Assembly (NCBI GenBank): GCA_964605705.1 | Contig: CAZSDW010000004.1 | Coordinates: forward strand, 62,001 to 126,000 | Direction: 5' to 3' | DNA: 64,000 bases | From: CAZSDW01 sp964605705 | Lineage (GTDB): Bacteria > Fidelibacterota > UBA2242 | Shown here: positions 27,331 to 37,125 of the stretch, one piece after another | How the letters are laid out: each line of letters starts with the position of its first letter | Position numbering within the stretch: position 1 is the first letter of the stretch | Position numbers and translations under genes: made by a program | Notes under the pieces: generated by a model | What the model was told of the DNA's origin: nothing | The model's database searches: none | What the model saw: only the letters and a program-made list of their open reading frames with translations

Positions 27331-28906
27331 CAGAAGATTTAATAGGATACATTGCCGATTAGGGCTGATCTTACTGATTGTCGCGATCGGGCTTTTCTCC
27401 TGTGCCGATATTGACCTGGAGAACGTTGCTCAAGTGGATGAATTACCCCAACTCTACCCGGATTATGTCAATGTAACGATCCCGCCGAATATTGCCCCGT
27501 TGAATTTTGCCATTCAGGAGACAGCGAAAAAATACCTGGTAAGAATTTCCTCAACTGAGGGGAAAGAGATTACAATTATTGGGAAATCGCCGGATATTAT
27601 CATTCCCATGCATGCCTGGAAGCGCCTGCTGCAAAAGAATCGCGGCAACGATTTAAATATCGATATTGCCACCCTGAATGATGATGGAAAATGGCGCCGT
27701 TTCCAGACCATTATCAATCCGATTGCCGAAGAGGAAGTGGATGCCTATCTGGCTTATCGGCTGATTGGTTGTGCTTATAATTACTGGAAGAAGATGGGAA
27801 TTTATGAACGGAACGTCGAAACCTTTCAGGAGCGCCCCCTGTTGACCAATAAGGTAACCGATGGGAACTGTATGAATTGCCATAATGTCTGCGGCAATGA
27901 TCCGGATGATATGCTGTTTCACATGCGCGGCGGTGAAGCCAGCGGTATGATGTTGCTGCATGACGGTGAACTGAAGAAGGTCAATACCAGTACGGAATTC
28001 AACAAAGCCGGCGCATATCCTTCCTGGCATCCCAATAAAAATTTGATTGCCTTATCGGTCAACAAGCTGATTCTGTTTTTTCATGCGACCGGCGAGCCGC
28101 GGGATGTTTTGGATATGGCTTCGGATATCATTGTTTATGACATTAAGCAAAATATGGTGACCAGCTCGCCGAAGATTTCCGGTGATGAATATATGGAAAC
28201 GTTTCCCTGCTGGTCACCGGCGGGCAATTACCTCTATTTTTGCAGGACCAAGCCATTGGAGAATTTTTTTACTGAAGGGTCCAGCGATCTGCAATGGGAT
28301 CAGATCCGTTACGATCTGGCTCGTATTCCTTTTGATGTCGAAAGCGATACCTGGGGGGATGTGGAAATTCTGATCGATGCCTCAAAAACGGGTAAAAGTG
28401 TAACCATGCCCAGGGTTTCTCCCGACGGCAGATTCCTGCTCTTTTGCAGTACCGATTACAGTAATTTTCCGATCTATCTGTCAAGCAGTGATATTTATTT
28501 ACTGAACCTTGAAACCATGCAGATAGTTGATCCGCCAATCAACACGGAGCGACCGGAAACATTTCATTCCTGGTCGAGCAACAGTCGCTGGTTTGTGTTC
28601 AGCAGCAAGCGTGATGATGGTGTAGCAGCCAGACCGCATTATAGCTATATTGATCGGGATGGCAGGGTCAGCAAACCGTTTGTTCTTCCTCAAAAAAACC
28701 CGGAATTTTACCAGTCATATTTACTGACATATAATGTTCCGGAAATAATGAAAAAAGCTTTCCCCGTTAACTGGCGGCGGATCACTAAAGTGGCATTTAA
28801 TAGCGAAAAGGTTGTTAAGGCAAACCTCGATCCGAAAGTTCAACACCGGGTAAAAAATAAAGAAAAAGAAGTACCGGGTAGCAAATGGCAAGCTGCTCCT
28901 TCTTAA
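27323..28906 (+). CDS. TolB-like PD40 propeller lipoprotein with one c-type haem motif (copy 1)
   Basis: The 527-residue protein has a lipoprotein-type leader (LFSCADIDL), an N-terminal beta region (about 35-150), one haem-binding motif CMNCH (Cys183, Cys186, His187), and then TolB/PD40 propeller blades (about 215-480), for example YPSWHPNKNLIALSVN and MPRVSPDGRFLLFCSTD. A conserved MLFHMRG just after the haem site offers Met or His as second axial ligand. It should be periplasmic or surface-exposed and covalently bind one haem. The copy at 41796 has the motif at the same residue number. Electron transfer, redox sensing or a purely structural haem are all open. Confidence 0.8.
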   Translation: MSSRRFNRIHCRLGLILLIVAIGLFSCADIDLENVAQVDELPQLYPDYVNVTIPPNIAPLNFAIQETAKKYLVRISSTEGKEITIIGKSPDIIIPMHAWKRLLQKNRGNDLNIDIATLNDDGKWRRFQTIINPIAEEEVDAYLAYRLIGCAYNYWKKMGIYERNVETFQERPLLTNKVTDGNCMNCHNVCGNDPDDMLFHMRGGEASGMMLLHDGELKKVNTSTEFNKAGAYPSWHPNKNLIALSVNKLILFFHATGEPRDVLDMASDIIVYDIKQNMVTSSPKISGDEYMETFPCWSPAGNYLYFCRTKPLENFFTEGSSDLQWDQIRYDLARIPFDVESDTWGDVEILIDASKTGKSVTMPRVSPDGRFLLFCSTDYSNFPIYLSSSDIYLLNLETMQIVDPPINTERPETFHSWSSNSRWFVFSSKRDDGVAARPHYSYIDRDGRVSKPFVLPQKNPEFYQSYLLTYNVPEIMKKAFPVNWRRITKVAFNSEKVVKANLDPKVQHRVKNKEKEVPGSKWQAAPS

Positions 28907-28964
28907 TAGTAGTAGTTATAGTAGTCGGTTTACAGTAGTACGACGATTTTGAAAAGGGTATTAA

Positions 28965-30176
28965 ATGGGAAAACGAGTGATTCACCGCGGTGATTCCTAT
29001 GTAATTACGGAGACAATGATTGGTGGTCACCAGGCTTACCTGACGGCATCGGTGACGGATACGCAGGCAGACCCGGTGGAAGTTTGCCGAAAAATTTATC
29101 AGCAGGTAGTAGAAATTCTTGCTCACGATAATATGAAAATTGTACACGACCGGCTTTTTGGCAGTATCAAGATACAAAATGAAATTGTCACCACCCGGAA
29201 CGCAGTCCTGTCAAATTTTCAGTCTCATCAGAAACTTCCGTTTACCTACATTCAGGGAAATCCCTACTGGGGAGATGGTTTTGCCGGGATTCAGCTGCGA
29301 GCCATCGATCCGAGTAAAATCGGTGACGACGTCTGGACGATTCATCACAAGGATGTTCCCATTGGCAGGGGCTGGCAGAAAAACGGAACAACCTATCTCA
29401 TGCTTCAGAATATTCATGGGATTTCGGCGGATGGCGATAATTCCGAAGATCGCAGCGAGCAGGCGAAGCGCATGTTTGAACTGACGGAAGCCCTGCTCAT
29501 GGAGCGGGGTGCCAGCTATTCGAATGTCGTCCGCACCTGGATTTACCTGAAAGATATTCTCGATTGGTACGATGAGTTCAATGTTGCCCGTAACGAAAAA
29601 TACCGGCAATTTCAATTAATCCCGACTGCGGAAAAACCGGCAGAAGCAGAAAATATCTATCTGCCCGCCAGTACCGGTATTATGGGTGAAAATCCGCTGG
29701 GAGCCGCGGCGGTGATGGATGTCCTGGCAATTATCCCGGGTTCATCCAATAATATAATGATAAAACATGAAACCGGTTTAAGGCAGAATTCGCCCTTTCG
29801 CTACGGCTCGGCATTTTCACGAGCGACCCAAATCAGAGAGAATGATATCACCCATATCATGTTGTCTGGAACCGCCGCCATTGACGAGGCTGGCAAGAGT
29901 CTCTATCCGGGTAATGCGGGCAAGCAGATTCATAAAACCCTTGAAGTGGTGGCGGCACTGGTCGAAAAGGGTGGCGCGGCAATGACAGATATTTGCGAAG
30001 CTACGGTTTTCCTGAAACGCCCCGGGGATGTGACGGTGTTTTACAAGGTTATGGAAGAGTGGGGACTGGAAAATATTCCTTCTGTAATTGTTATCGCCGA
30101 TATCTGCCGCAAGGAGCTACTATTTGAACTGGATGCCGTGGTCGCGCTTTCGAACAAAAATCTCGTAAAAAAATAA
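28965..30176 (+). CDS. Tandem RidA/YjgF-like protein
   Basis: This 403-residue cytosolic protein has an unassigned N-terminal part (about 1-110) and two RidA/YjgF/YER057c-type domains (about 130-240 and 265-398). The first contains GASYSNVVRTWIYLKD, the second KGGAAMTDICEATVFLKRPGDV; both fit the family pattern of a Gly-rich turn before a strand and a loop. Single-domain RidA hydrolyses reactive enamines and imines, but double-domain relatives include chorismatase-type enzymes (FkbO/Hyg5 fold). The sequence does not decide between them. The gene lies 58 bp after the haem-motif propeller and 150 bp before a CotH-kinase protein. No signal peptide is visible. Confidence 0.72.
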   Translation: MGKRVIHRGDSYVITETMIGGHQAYLTASVTDTQADPVEVCRKIYQQVVEILAHDNMKIVHDRLFGSIKIQNEIVTTRNAVLSNFQSHQKLPFTYIQGNPYWGDGFAGIQLRAIDPSKIGDDVWTIHHKDVPIGRGWQKNGTTYLMLQNIHGISADGDNSEDRSEQAKRMFELTEALLMERGASYSNVVRTWIYLKDILDWYDEFNVARNEKYRQFQLIPTAEKPAEAENIYLPASTGIMGENPLGAAAVMDVLAIIPGSSNNIMIKHETGLRQNSPFRYGSAFSRATQIRENDITHIMLSGTAAIDEAGKSLYPGNAGKQIHKTLEVVAALVEKGGAAMTDICEATVFLKRPGDVTVFYKVMEEWGLENIPSVIVIADICRKELLFELDAVVALSNKNLVKK

Positions 30177-30186
30177 AAGCCTTGAT

Positions 30187-30212
30187 GAATCCGGTCAAAT
30201 CGCCGGTTTCCC
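30187..30212 (+). terminator. Weak hairpin after the RidA-like gene
   Basis: GAATCCGG and CCGGTTTC can pair with one mismatch around an 8-base loop just downstream of the stop codon. The bases that follow (CCATGCAAATTCTTTT) have only a delayed T run, so termination here is uncertain. Confidence 0.25.
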
Positions 30213-30326
30213 ATGCAAATTCTTTTGGATATATGCGCAGTTTTTTCAGAATCGGGGAAGGGAATCGTCGTTTAGGAACAGCGCAGCTTGACGCTCGAAG
30301 AGAATAAATTGAAACCAGCTACGAAA

Positions 30327-32792
30327 ATGAATCTTCAGGATAAGCGAAAAATCCAATGGATAATATTTGCAATGGTATGGATAATTTTGCAGACAGAACT
30401 CTCCCTGTCGGCACAAAGCCAGCTTTTTATCAATGAATTTATGGCATCGAATGTGGCTGTTATTGCGGATGATGCCGGGGATTATGATGATTGGATTGAG
30501 ATTTATAATTCCGGTACAACGCCGATCGATATGGCGGGATATTATATCAGTGACAATCCGTCAAATTTGACCAAGTATCAAATTCCCTCCGGTCACGCAG
30601 CTGTAACGACCATCGCATCGGCTGGATTTCTGCTGCTCTGGGCTGATTCAGAAATTGAGCAGGGACCGCTGCATTTGGATTTTAAACTGTCCCGGGATTC
30701 GGAGAGTGTTCTGCTGGTCGATCGCAACGGAACAACGATCCTGGACAGCCTGACCTTTGCCACTCAATACACCGATATCTCTTTTGGGCAGTATCCCGAC
30801 GGAAGCGGCAGCTGGCAGTATTTTGTGCCAGCGACACCAGCAGAGTCAAATTTTCCGGGATATATAGGTGTCAGTAATCCTCCGATGATTGCCGAAGCTT
30901 CCGGCTTTTTTGAGGGGGCGGTTGCGATAAATATCACACCGGCAAATCCGGCAGATCAGATTTATTACACACTCGACGGTTCCGATCCGGACGAAAATTC
31001 GTCGTTGTACAGTAGCCATTTTATCATTCAAAACTCGGTTGTCTTGCGGGCAAGCAGTATCCGGGATCAATATGCGCCGAGTGCGATTGTGACCCGGCAT
31101 TTTTTCATTCAGCAGGAACATACATTGCCGGTGCTGTCGATAGTCACCGACCCGGCGAACCTGTTTGATGATGAAATTGGGATTTATAAAAATTACAAAA
31201 AGAGTGGGCGGGACTGGGAACGCAAAGTGAATGTGCAGTATTTTAAAGATGACACTCTGCAGTTTGATATTGATGCCGGCATCCGGATTCAGGGGAGTTC
31301 TTCGGTGACGATGCCCAAAAAATCTTTTCGCCTTTTTTTCAGAAATGGCTATGGCGCTGAGCGATTGGAATATAAACTTTTTGAAAATTCTCCGCTGAAT
31401 ACCTTTCAGAATATAGTCTTGCGGGCGGGCTATGATGAAGACCTTCAACAGAACCAGGGAACACTTTTGCGGGATCCCCTGATTACGGAATTATGGCGGC
31501 AGGCAGGATTTCTGGTTTCCCACAGCAATTTTGCAGTTCTTTATCTCAATAATGATTTCTGGGGTATCTACAATGTCCGGGAAAATGTGAACGAATACTT
31601 TGCATGGGATTATGGTTTTGAATCTGATGTTGATTTGATCCGATACAGAAACACGTATTGGGAAATCAGTTATGGATCGGATATTGATTGGTCTAATCTG
31701 CTTGGATTTTTTGAAGATAATTCTTTTGATAGCGATGAAATGCTGGCGGAAGCCGGCAGACGGATCGATCTTGATAACTATACCACCCTGCACGCTTTCG
31801 GGCATGCCACCCAGTACCGCAGCTGGTATTATGGCGTCACAGCCGTGAAAAATCAGCGCCCCGGTAGCCGTTGGCAATGGACTATCTGGGACATGGATCG
31901 GGCATATACCGATATGTCGTGGGATGGGTTTTCTTACTATGATGAAACAACCGGAACTTACTGGAACAATCAGTTTATCAGCCGTTTATTGGAGAATCAG
32001 AATTATAAGGAATATTTTATTAATCACTTATCTGATCTTCTGAATACGCTTTTTGAACCTCAGCATGTTATTTCTGTACTGGATTCGCTTGTGTCGGTCA
32101 TTGAGGAGGAAATTCCCGGAGCTGCCAACCGATGGCGGACAGATCCTGCCGATTGGTACGACAATGTTGAATATTTGCGTGAATTCATTCGCCAGCGTCC
32201 TGATGTGGTGAGAGAACAGATGCACCAGTATTTTGGGCTGGGGCAAGATCATGAATTAATGCTTGACGTTCCCGGGGGTGGTGGCAAGATCAGGATTAAC
32301 ACCGTTGAAATTCAGGGCTATCCCTGGTCGGGTGTCTATTTTGAAGATATTCCGGTGAATCTTATTGCGATTCCCGCTGATGGCTATCGTTTTGCTGGAT
32401 GGACTGATCCGGGTGTGCCGATATCCGATTCAATTAATATTATGCTTACGGATGACAAAACCATGGGTGCCAATTTTGAGAGAATTGGCTCAGGCATTAT
32501 GAATGATGAATCTGATCAGAACTATCTTGCGGAGTTTTCGCTGGAGCAAAACTATCCCAATCCCTTTAATCCGGCGACCACGATTGTCTATAGTATCAGT
32601 AAAAAGACCAGGGTGAAATTGAAAGTCTATAATATTTTCGGTCAACAGCAGGCTGTGCTTGTTGATAAAATTCAGGACGCAGGTGTATATACAGTAGAAT
32701 TTCATAGTGATAATTACGCCAGCGGGATTTATTTTTACCACCTTGATGTGGATGGACAGGTCCTTATAAAAAAGATGGTTTTAATCAACTAG
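30327..32792 (+). CDS. Secreted CotH-kinase family protein with lamin-tail domain and T9SS sorting domain
   Basis: I start at ATG 30327 (821 residues), which opens directly with a signal peptide; a TTG 39 bases upstream would only add a hydrophilic leader. Domains in order are lamin-tail (about 31-166, INEFMASN and DDWIEIYNSG), a chitobiase-C-like domain (about 191-261, YYTLDGSDPD), a CotH kinase domain (about 267-634), a bacterial-repeat-type domain (about 648-718, GYRFAGWTD) and a type A sorting domain (about 734-821, QNYPNPFNP). CotH marks include IRIQGSSSVTMPKKSFR and WDMDRAY, with the invariant lysine and metal-binding aspartates. CotH in spores is a protein kinase; the target of this exported form is unknown. 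Confidence 0.9.
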   Translation: MNLQDKRKIQWIIFAMVWIILQTELSLSAQSQLFINEFMASNVAVIADDAGDYDDWIEIYNSGTTPIDMAGYYISDNPSNLTKYQIPSGHAAVTTIASAGFLLLWADSEIEQGPLHLDFKLSRDSESVLLVDRNGTTILDSLTFATQYTDISFGQYPDGSGSWQYFVPATPAESNFPGYIGVSNPPMIAEASGFFEGAVAINITPANPADQIYYTLDGSDPDENSSLYSSHFIIQNSVVLRASSIRDQYAPSAIVTRHFFIQQEHTLPVLSIVTDPANLFDDEIGIYKNYKKSGRDWERKVNVQYFKDDTLQFDIDAGIRIQGSSSVTMPKKSFRLFFRNGYGAERLEYKLFENSPLNTFQNIVLRAGYDEDLQQNQGTLLRDPLITELWRQAGFLVSHSNFAVLYLNNDFWGIYNVRENVNEYFAWDYGFESDVDLIRYRNTYWEISYGSDIDWSNLLGFFEDNSFDSDEMLAEAGRRIDLDNYTTLHAFGHATQYRSWYYGVTAVKNQRPGSRWQWTIWDMDRAYTDMSWDGFSYYDETTGTYWNNQFISRLLENQNYKEYFINHLSDLLNTLFEPQHVISVLDSLVSVIEEEIPGAANRWRTDPADWYDNVEYLREFIRQRPDVVREQMHQYFGLGQDHELMLDVPGGGGKIRINTVEIQGYPWSGVYFEDIPVNLIAIPADGYRFAGWTDPGVPISDSINIMLTDDKTMGANFERIGSGIMNDESDQNYLAEFSLEQNYPNPFNPATTIVYSISKKTRVKLKVYNIFGQQQAVLVDKIQDAGVYTVEFHSDNYASGIYFYHLDVDGQVLIKKMVLIN

Positions 32793-32852
32793 GGATGGAA
32801 ATTGAAAAATGCTCTTAGAATCTTCTTTATCTGTAAATAAGCTGTTGTAACT

Positions 32853-32863
32853 GATAATATCCT
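32853..32863 (+). promoter_or_regulatory. GATAATATCCT element upstream of the second SGNH-TPR gene
   Basis: This 11-mer is identical to 23144-23154 upstream of the first SGNH-TPR gene, though the distances to the starts differ (21 and 107 bp). It may be part of a -10 region (TAATAT) or a regulator half site. Chance similarity in AT-rich DNA cannot be excluded. Confidence 0.25.
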
Positions 32864-32883
32864 AATTAATTTAACGACTGATT

Positions 32884-34806
32884 ATGCCTCTGAATCAGTA
32901 TAAATCGCCAAATAGCAAGACCGTGGAAACGAAACAATCCCAATTAACCGTCACTAAAAAAATTGCTTTTAGCCTGGTTCTGGTAGGAATTTTTATAATC
33001 CTTTTAGTCTTTCTGGAAGTTGGGTTAAGAATTGCTGACTATGGCGGCAATTCCCGGCTGTTTGAAACTGCACCGGATGAATCATCAAAATTTTACAGGA
33101 TCAATTTAAATATCGGACAAAGATATTTTTATTATTTTGGCGAAGGGTACGATCCCAAGCCGAAAAAAGACATGTTCCTGAAAATAAAACCGGGAAACGG
33201 TTATCGGATTTTTGTCCTCGGGGCTTCCACAACGGCGGGCTTTCCATTCGGCGATAATGTCACGTTTCCCCGAATCCTGCAAAGATATTTGATGGAAACA
33301 TTCCCGACAAAACATATTGAAGTTGTCAATACCGCGATCACGTCTCTCAATAGTTACGCCCTCCTGGATTTCATGGATGAAATTCTACAGCAATCCCCGG
33401 ACGTGATTTTAATCTATGCCGGGCATAATGAATTTTATGGACCGTTCGGACCGGCTGCCAAGGTTTCTTTAGGAAATCATCGAAAAATGGTCAGATTGTT
33501 GCTTGGATTGCAGCGCTATAAGTCCTATATATTGTTCCGGAATGTCATCGGTTCCGGTTTCAGGAAAATGATAAATAGCCCGGAATCCGGTCAACAGGTC
33601 GATGCGGAATTTAAAGCCAAGACGTATATACCTTTGGGAAGTCGTCAATATCAGGCGGGTTTGGACCAGTTTGAAGAGAACATGGAAGGAATCATCCGGA
33701 AATGTCAAAAGGCTGAAGTCTCTCTGGTTCTGAGTGATCTGGTTTCCAATATTCGCGACCGGAAGCCTTTTGATTCGATCTCTGCCGATAGTTTGCCGAT
33801 GGCGGGAGCGGTATTTCAGGAAGCTCGCAGTCTGGAAAACGAGGGAAAATACGCTGAAGCCCGGAAGATGTACCTGAAAGCGAAAGATTTGGATCCGGTC
33901 AGGTTCCGGGCGCCGGAAGCCTTTAATGATATCATCCACCATCTCGGGGAAAAATATCGGCTGCCGGTGGTCCCGATGTTCGACTATTTCAGCAAAGTGT
34001 CGCCGCATGGCTTGATCGGCAATAACATCATTCTTGAACATGTCCATCCGACCTATGCCGGTTATTTTTTAATGGCGGAGGCATTTTATAAAACAATGTA
34101 TCAAACCGGAATGGTTGATGCGCAATGGTCTAATTATATCGAAAATCCAGCCGCTGACTTTATGCCTCGCTGGGGCTATACGGAGCTGGATCAGATTTAT
34201 GCCGGTCTGGTGACCGAAAATTTGAAAAGCGGTTGGCCCTTCGTCAAAGATAAATTCAGCACGATCACCGGGAGCTATTTGTTAAATCATTTTACACCGC
34301 AGAATAAACTTGACTCAATTGCACTGGCAGCCTGCACTGATGCAAAGTACAGTATTCAGGTCGGACACCTGGATTTGGGAGAATTTTACGAGAAAAACGG
34401 GGATTTTGATAGAGCGCTGGCGGAATATAAATCCCTGATTTATATTATTCCGACGATGGATATGGTTTATGAAAATGCACTTAATTTGTTGTTAAAAACC
34501 CAAAACTACGAAAAAGCAAATCAACTCATGCAGGATGCGGTAAAATTCAGTCAATCAGCCTACATTTATAAATGGCTTGGACAAACCTATCTACCGCTGA
34601 ATAAATTAAGGGAAGGGCTTACTTATCTTACCTGTTCCTTCGAATTGGATTCGAAAGACCGACAGGTTCTGTTTAATCTGGTGCGTGCCTATTACGGAGT
34701 TTCGGATATCTCCAATGGTGATAAATATCTTAGAATATATCAGGAGTCATTCCCAAACGATCCGGGAATTGAGCAACTTAAAAAATTCCGTCAAAGCTTA
34801 CAATGA
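32884..34806 (+). CDS. Membrane-anchored SGNH/GDSL hydrolase with C-terminal TPR repeats (copy 2)
   Basis: This 640-residue paralogue of the protein at 23261 has the same order: one membrane helix (about 26-47), SGNH domain (about 95-420) and TPR-like repeats (about 480-635). Ser115 lies in GASTTAG and the block III Asn in GHNEFYG. Block V reads EHVHPT, with Glu385 where the aspartate is expected and His388 kept. The Asp-to-Glu change may alter or weaken hydrolysis. It precedes a carbamoyltransferase cassette by 56 bp. Joint modification of an exported polymer or small molecule is inferred. Confidence 0.85.
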   Translation: MPLNQYKSPNSKTVETKQSQLTVTKKIAFSLVLVGIFIILLVFLEVGLRIADYGGNSRLFETAPDESSKFYRINLNIGQRYFYYFGEGYDPKPKKDMFLKIKPGNGYRIFVLGASTTAGFPFGDNVTFPRILQRYLMETFPTKHIEVVNTAITSLNSYALLDFMDEILQQSPDVILIYAGHNEFYGPFGPAAKVSLGNHRKMVRLLLGLQRYKSYILFRNVIGSGFRKMINSPESGQQVDAEFKAKTYIPLGSRQYQAGLDQFEENMEGIIRKCQKAEVSLVLSDLVSNIRDRKPFDSISADSLPMAGAVFQEARSLENEGKYAEARKMYLKAKDLDPVRFRAPEAFNDIIHHLGEKYRLPVVPMFDYFSKVSPHGLIGNNIILEHVHPTYAGYFLMAEAFYKTMYQTGMVDAQWSNYIENPAADFMPRWGYTELDQIYAGLVTENLKSGWPFVKDKFSTITGSYLLNHFTPQNKLDSIALAACTDAKYSIQVGHLDLGEFYEKNGDFDRALAEYKSLIYIIPTMDMVYENALNLLLKTQNYEKANQLMQDAVKFSQSAYIYKWLGQTYLPLNKLREGLTYLTCSFELDSKDRQVLFNLVRAYYGVSDISNGDKYLRIYQESFPNDPGIEQLKKFRQSLQ

Positions 34807-34862
34807 ACTTAAGCTTGTCAGTATAATATGAAGTCAGATTTTAAAAAGAGTAGAAGTCGAAA

Positions 34863-36680
34863 ATGAACATTCTGGGAATATCGTGCTATTACCATGACAG
34901 CGCTGCCTGTCTGGTTCGGGATGGCGCAATTATCGCCGCTGCCCAGGAAGAGCGCTTTACCCGGATTAAACATGATCACTCTTTTCCCAGCAATGCCATC
35001 AATTATTGTCTGCAGGCTGCCAGCATAAAAAGCGACGAATTGGATTATATTGCATTTTATGAAAAACCATTTCTGAAATTTGAGCGCATTCTCGAGACTT
35101 ACCTGGCGTTTGCACCTTTGGGAATCCGGTCATTTCTGAAAGCCATGCCACTGTGGGTGAAGAAGAAACTCTGGCTGAAAGACCTTATCAAAGAAGAACT
35201 CGGCTGCAGCGGGAAAATCATTATGCCGGAACACCACGAATCCCATGCGGCGTCTGCGTTCTTTCCGTCTCCTTTCAAAGAATCGGCATTTATTACAATG
35301 GACGGTGTCGGGGAATGGTCAACCACCAGCTACGGCATCGGTGAAGCTAATCGGGTGCAGATCAGCGCCGATATTCATTTTCCCCATTCGCTTGGATTGC
35401 TCTATTCTGCCTTTACCTATTATACCGGATTTCGGGTTAATTCCGGCGAGTATAAGGTTATGGGACTGGCGCCTTATGGGGAGCCGCAGTACAAAGACCT
35501 GATCTACCAGCATCTGATTGATGTCAAAGATGATGGTTCATTTAAGATGAACATGACGTATTTCGATTATTGTGCCGGTCTGACTATGACCAATGCAAAA
35601 TTCCACAACCTGTTTGGCGGATTACCTCGTAAACCGGAAAGCCAGCTGACCCAGAGAGATATGGACCTGGCGCGTTCGGTTCAGGAGGTTATTGAAGAAG
35701 TCGTTCTGAAAATGGCGAAACACGTCAAACAAGAGACCGGTATGAGAAAGCTCTGTCTTGCCGGTGGTGTCGCGCTGAATTGTGTCGCTAACGGCGAACT
35801 GCTGAGAACCGGTCTGTTTGATGATATCTGGATCCAACCCGCCGCCGGCGATGCCGGTGGTGCCCTGGGTGCGGCGCTCTTTACCTGGTATCAGTATCTC
35901 GGCAATCAGCGACAAGCGGATAATCAAACCGATACAATGCGGGGCGCTTATCTGGGACCCGAATTCAGTGCTGATGAGATTGAGGATTTTCTTACAAAAA
36001 ATGACTATTTGTTTGCCCGGTTGGAGGATGCTGAAATTTCAGATAAAATCGCTGAGCTGATCGCAGCTGAAAATGTCATCGGCTGGTTTCAGGGGCGAAT
36101 GGAGTTTGGACCCCGGGCACTTGGCGCCCGCTCGATTATTGGCGACGCACGTTCACCGGAAATGCAGCGGACAATGAACCTGAAAATCAAATATCGTGAA
36201 AGCTTTCGTCCTTTCGCTCCGTCGGTTTTATCGGAAAAAATATCCGACTACTTTGAAATTGACCGCCCCAGCCCTTATATGCTGCTGGTGGCGTTTGTGA
36301 AGAAGGACCGTCAAATTGCAATGAGCAATGAACAGCGCGATTATTTCGGTCTGGCAAAACTGAATGTGGTTCGCTCGGATATCCCGGCAATTACCCATGT
36401 GGACTATTCAGCCCGGATTCAATCGGTGGATCAAAGAACCAATCCGCTTTACCATCGCATGATTTCAGCCTTTTATGAAAAACAGGGTTGTGCGGTGATT
36501 GTCAATACCTCCTTCAATGTCCGGGGGGAACCGATTGTCTGTACGCCGGAGGATGCCTATCTCTGTTTCATGCGGACGGAGATGGATTACCTGATCCTGG
36601 GCAATTATTTGTTGGCAAAAAAAGATCAGAAACCCCTGGCTATCGATACAAACTGGCGCAAAGAATTTACTCTGGATTGA
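34863..36680 (+). CDS. NodU/CmcH-family O-carbamoyltransferase
   Basis: The 605-residue enzyme has the two-domain family layout. An N-terminal Kae1-like ATP/metal domain (about 1-350) begins ILGISCYYHDSAACLV and contains the metal-binding EHHESHAASAFF. A C-terminal domain (about 390-600) contains FQGRMEFGPRALGARSI and RESFRPFAPSVL. The family uses carbamoyl phosphate and ATP to make carbamoyl-adenylate, then transfers the carbamoyl group to a hydroxyl, often on a sugar or antibiotic. No signal peptide, so cytosolic. It is followed with a 1-bp gap by an SxtJ-like gene and then by DUF5989, a known recurrent trio. The acceptor is not identifiable. Confidence 0.93.
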   Translation: MNILGISCYYHDSAACLVRDGAIIAAAQEERFTRIKHDHSFPSNAINYCLQAASIKSDELDYIAFYEKPFLKFERILETYLAFAPLGIRSFLKAMPLWVKKKLWLKDLIKEELGCSGKIIMPEHHESHAASAFFPSPFKESAFITMDGVGEWSTTSYGIGEANRVQISADIHFPHSLGLLYSAFTYYTGFRVNSGEYKVMGLAPYGEPQYKDLIYQHLIDVKDDGSFKMNMTYFDYCAGLTMTNAKFHNLFGGLPRKPESQLTQRDMDLARSVQEVIEEVVLKMAKHVKQETGMRKLCLAGGVALNCVANGELLRTGLFDDIWIQPAAGDAGGALGAALFTWYQYLGNQRQADNQTDTMRGAYLGPEFSADEIEDFLTKNDYLFARLEDAEISDKIAELIAAENVIGWFQGRMEFGPRALGARSIIGDARSPEMQRTMNLKIKYRESFRPFAPSVLSEKISDYFEIDRPSPYMLLVAFVKKDRQIAMSNEQRDYFGLAKLNVVRSDIPAITHVDYSARIQSVDQRTNPLYHRMISAFYEKQGCAVIVNTSFNVRGEPIVCTPEDAYLCFMRTEMDYLILGNYLLAKKDQKPLAIDTNWRKEFTLD

Positions 36681-36681
36681 T

Positions 36682-37095
36682 ATGCTTGAAGAGTTTAGAA
36701 ATATCAAAAGGGATAAAAAGGATATTCGCAAATTTGCGATTACCGTCGGAATCGTGTTGGTTATTTTAGGCATCGTACTCTTTTGGAAAGACAAAACCGT
36801 TTATAAATATTTATGGTTGATCAGCGCATTTCTGATCGTGACCGGTATCGGTATCCCGGTTATTCTGAAACCGCTGTATTTTATCTGGATGGGATTCGCG
36901 GTGATTATGGGCTGGATCATGAGCCGTGTTATTCTAAGTGTTTTATTCTATATTATCTTCACGCCGATTGGTTTAATCTCGAGACTCTTCGGCAAACAGT
37001 TTCTGGATTTACACTGGGATAAGACGGCACCATCCTACTGGAATTATCGGGATGCGAATTCAACAGATACGGATCGATACGAGAAACAATTTTAA
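36682..37095 (+). CDS. SxtJ-family membrane protein
   Basis: This 137-residue protein has a charged N-terminal segment and three hydrophobic segments (about 17-35, 42-62 and 67-100). It ends with an amphipathic tail containing LDLHWDKTAPSYWNYRD, the typical end of SxtJ-like proteins. The family is named after a gene in saxitoxin clusters, has no established function and usually sits next to NodU-type carbamoyltransferases. Its start overlaps nothing but lies 1 bp after the carbamoyltransferase stop, indicating tight coupling. A membrane-docking or transport role for the carbamoylation step is inferred. Confidence 0.85.
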   Translation: MLEEFRNIKRDKKDIRKFAITVGIVLVILGIVLFWKDKTVYKYLWLISAFLIVTGIGIPVILKPLYFIWMGFAVIMGWIMSRVILSVLFYIIFTPIGLISRLFGKQFLDLHWDKTAPSYWNYRDANSTDTDRYEKQF

Positions 37096-37125
37096 TGATT
37101 AGGCATAAGCCCTGAAGGAGTTTGG

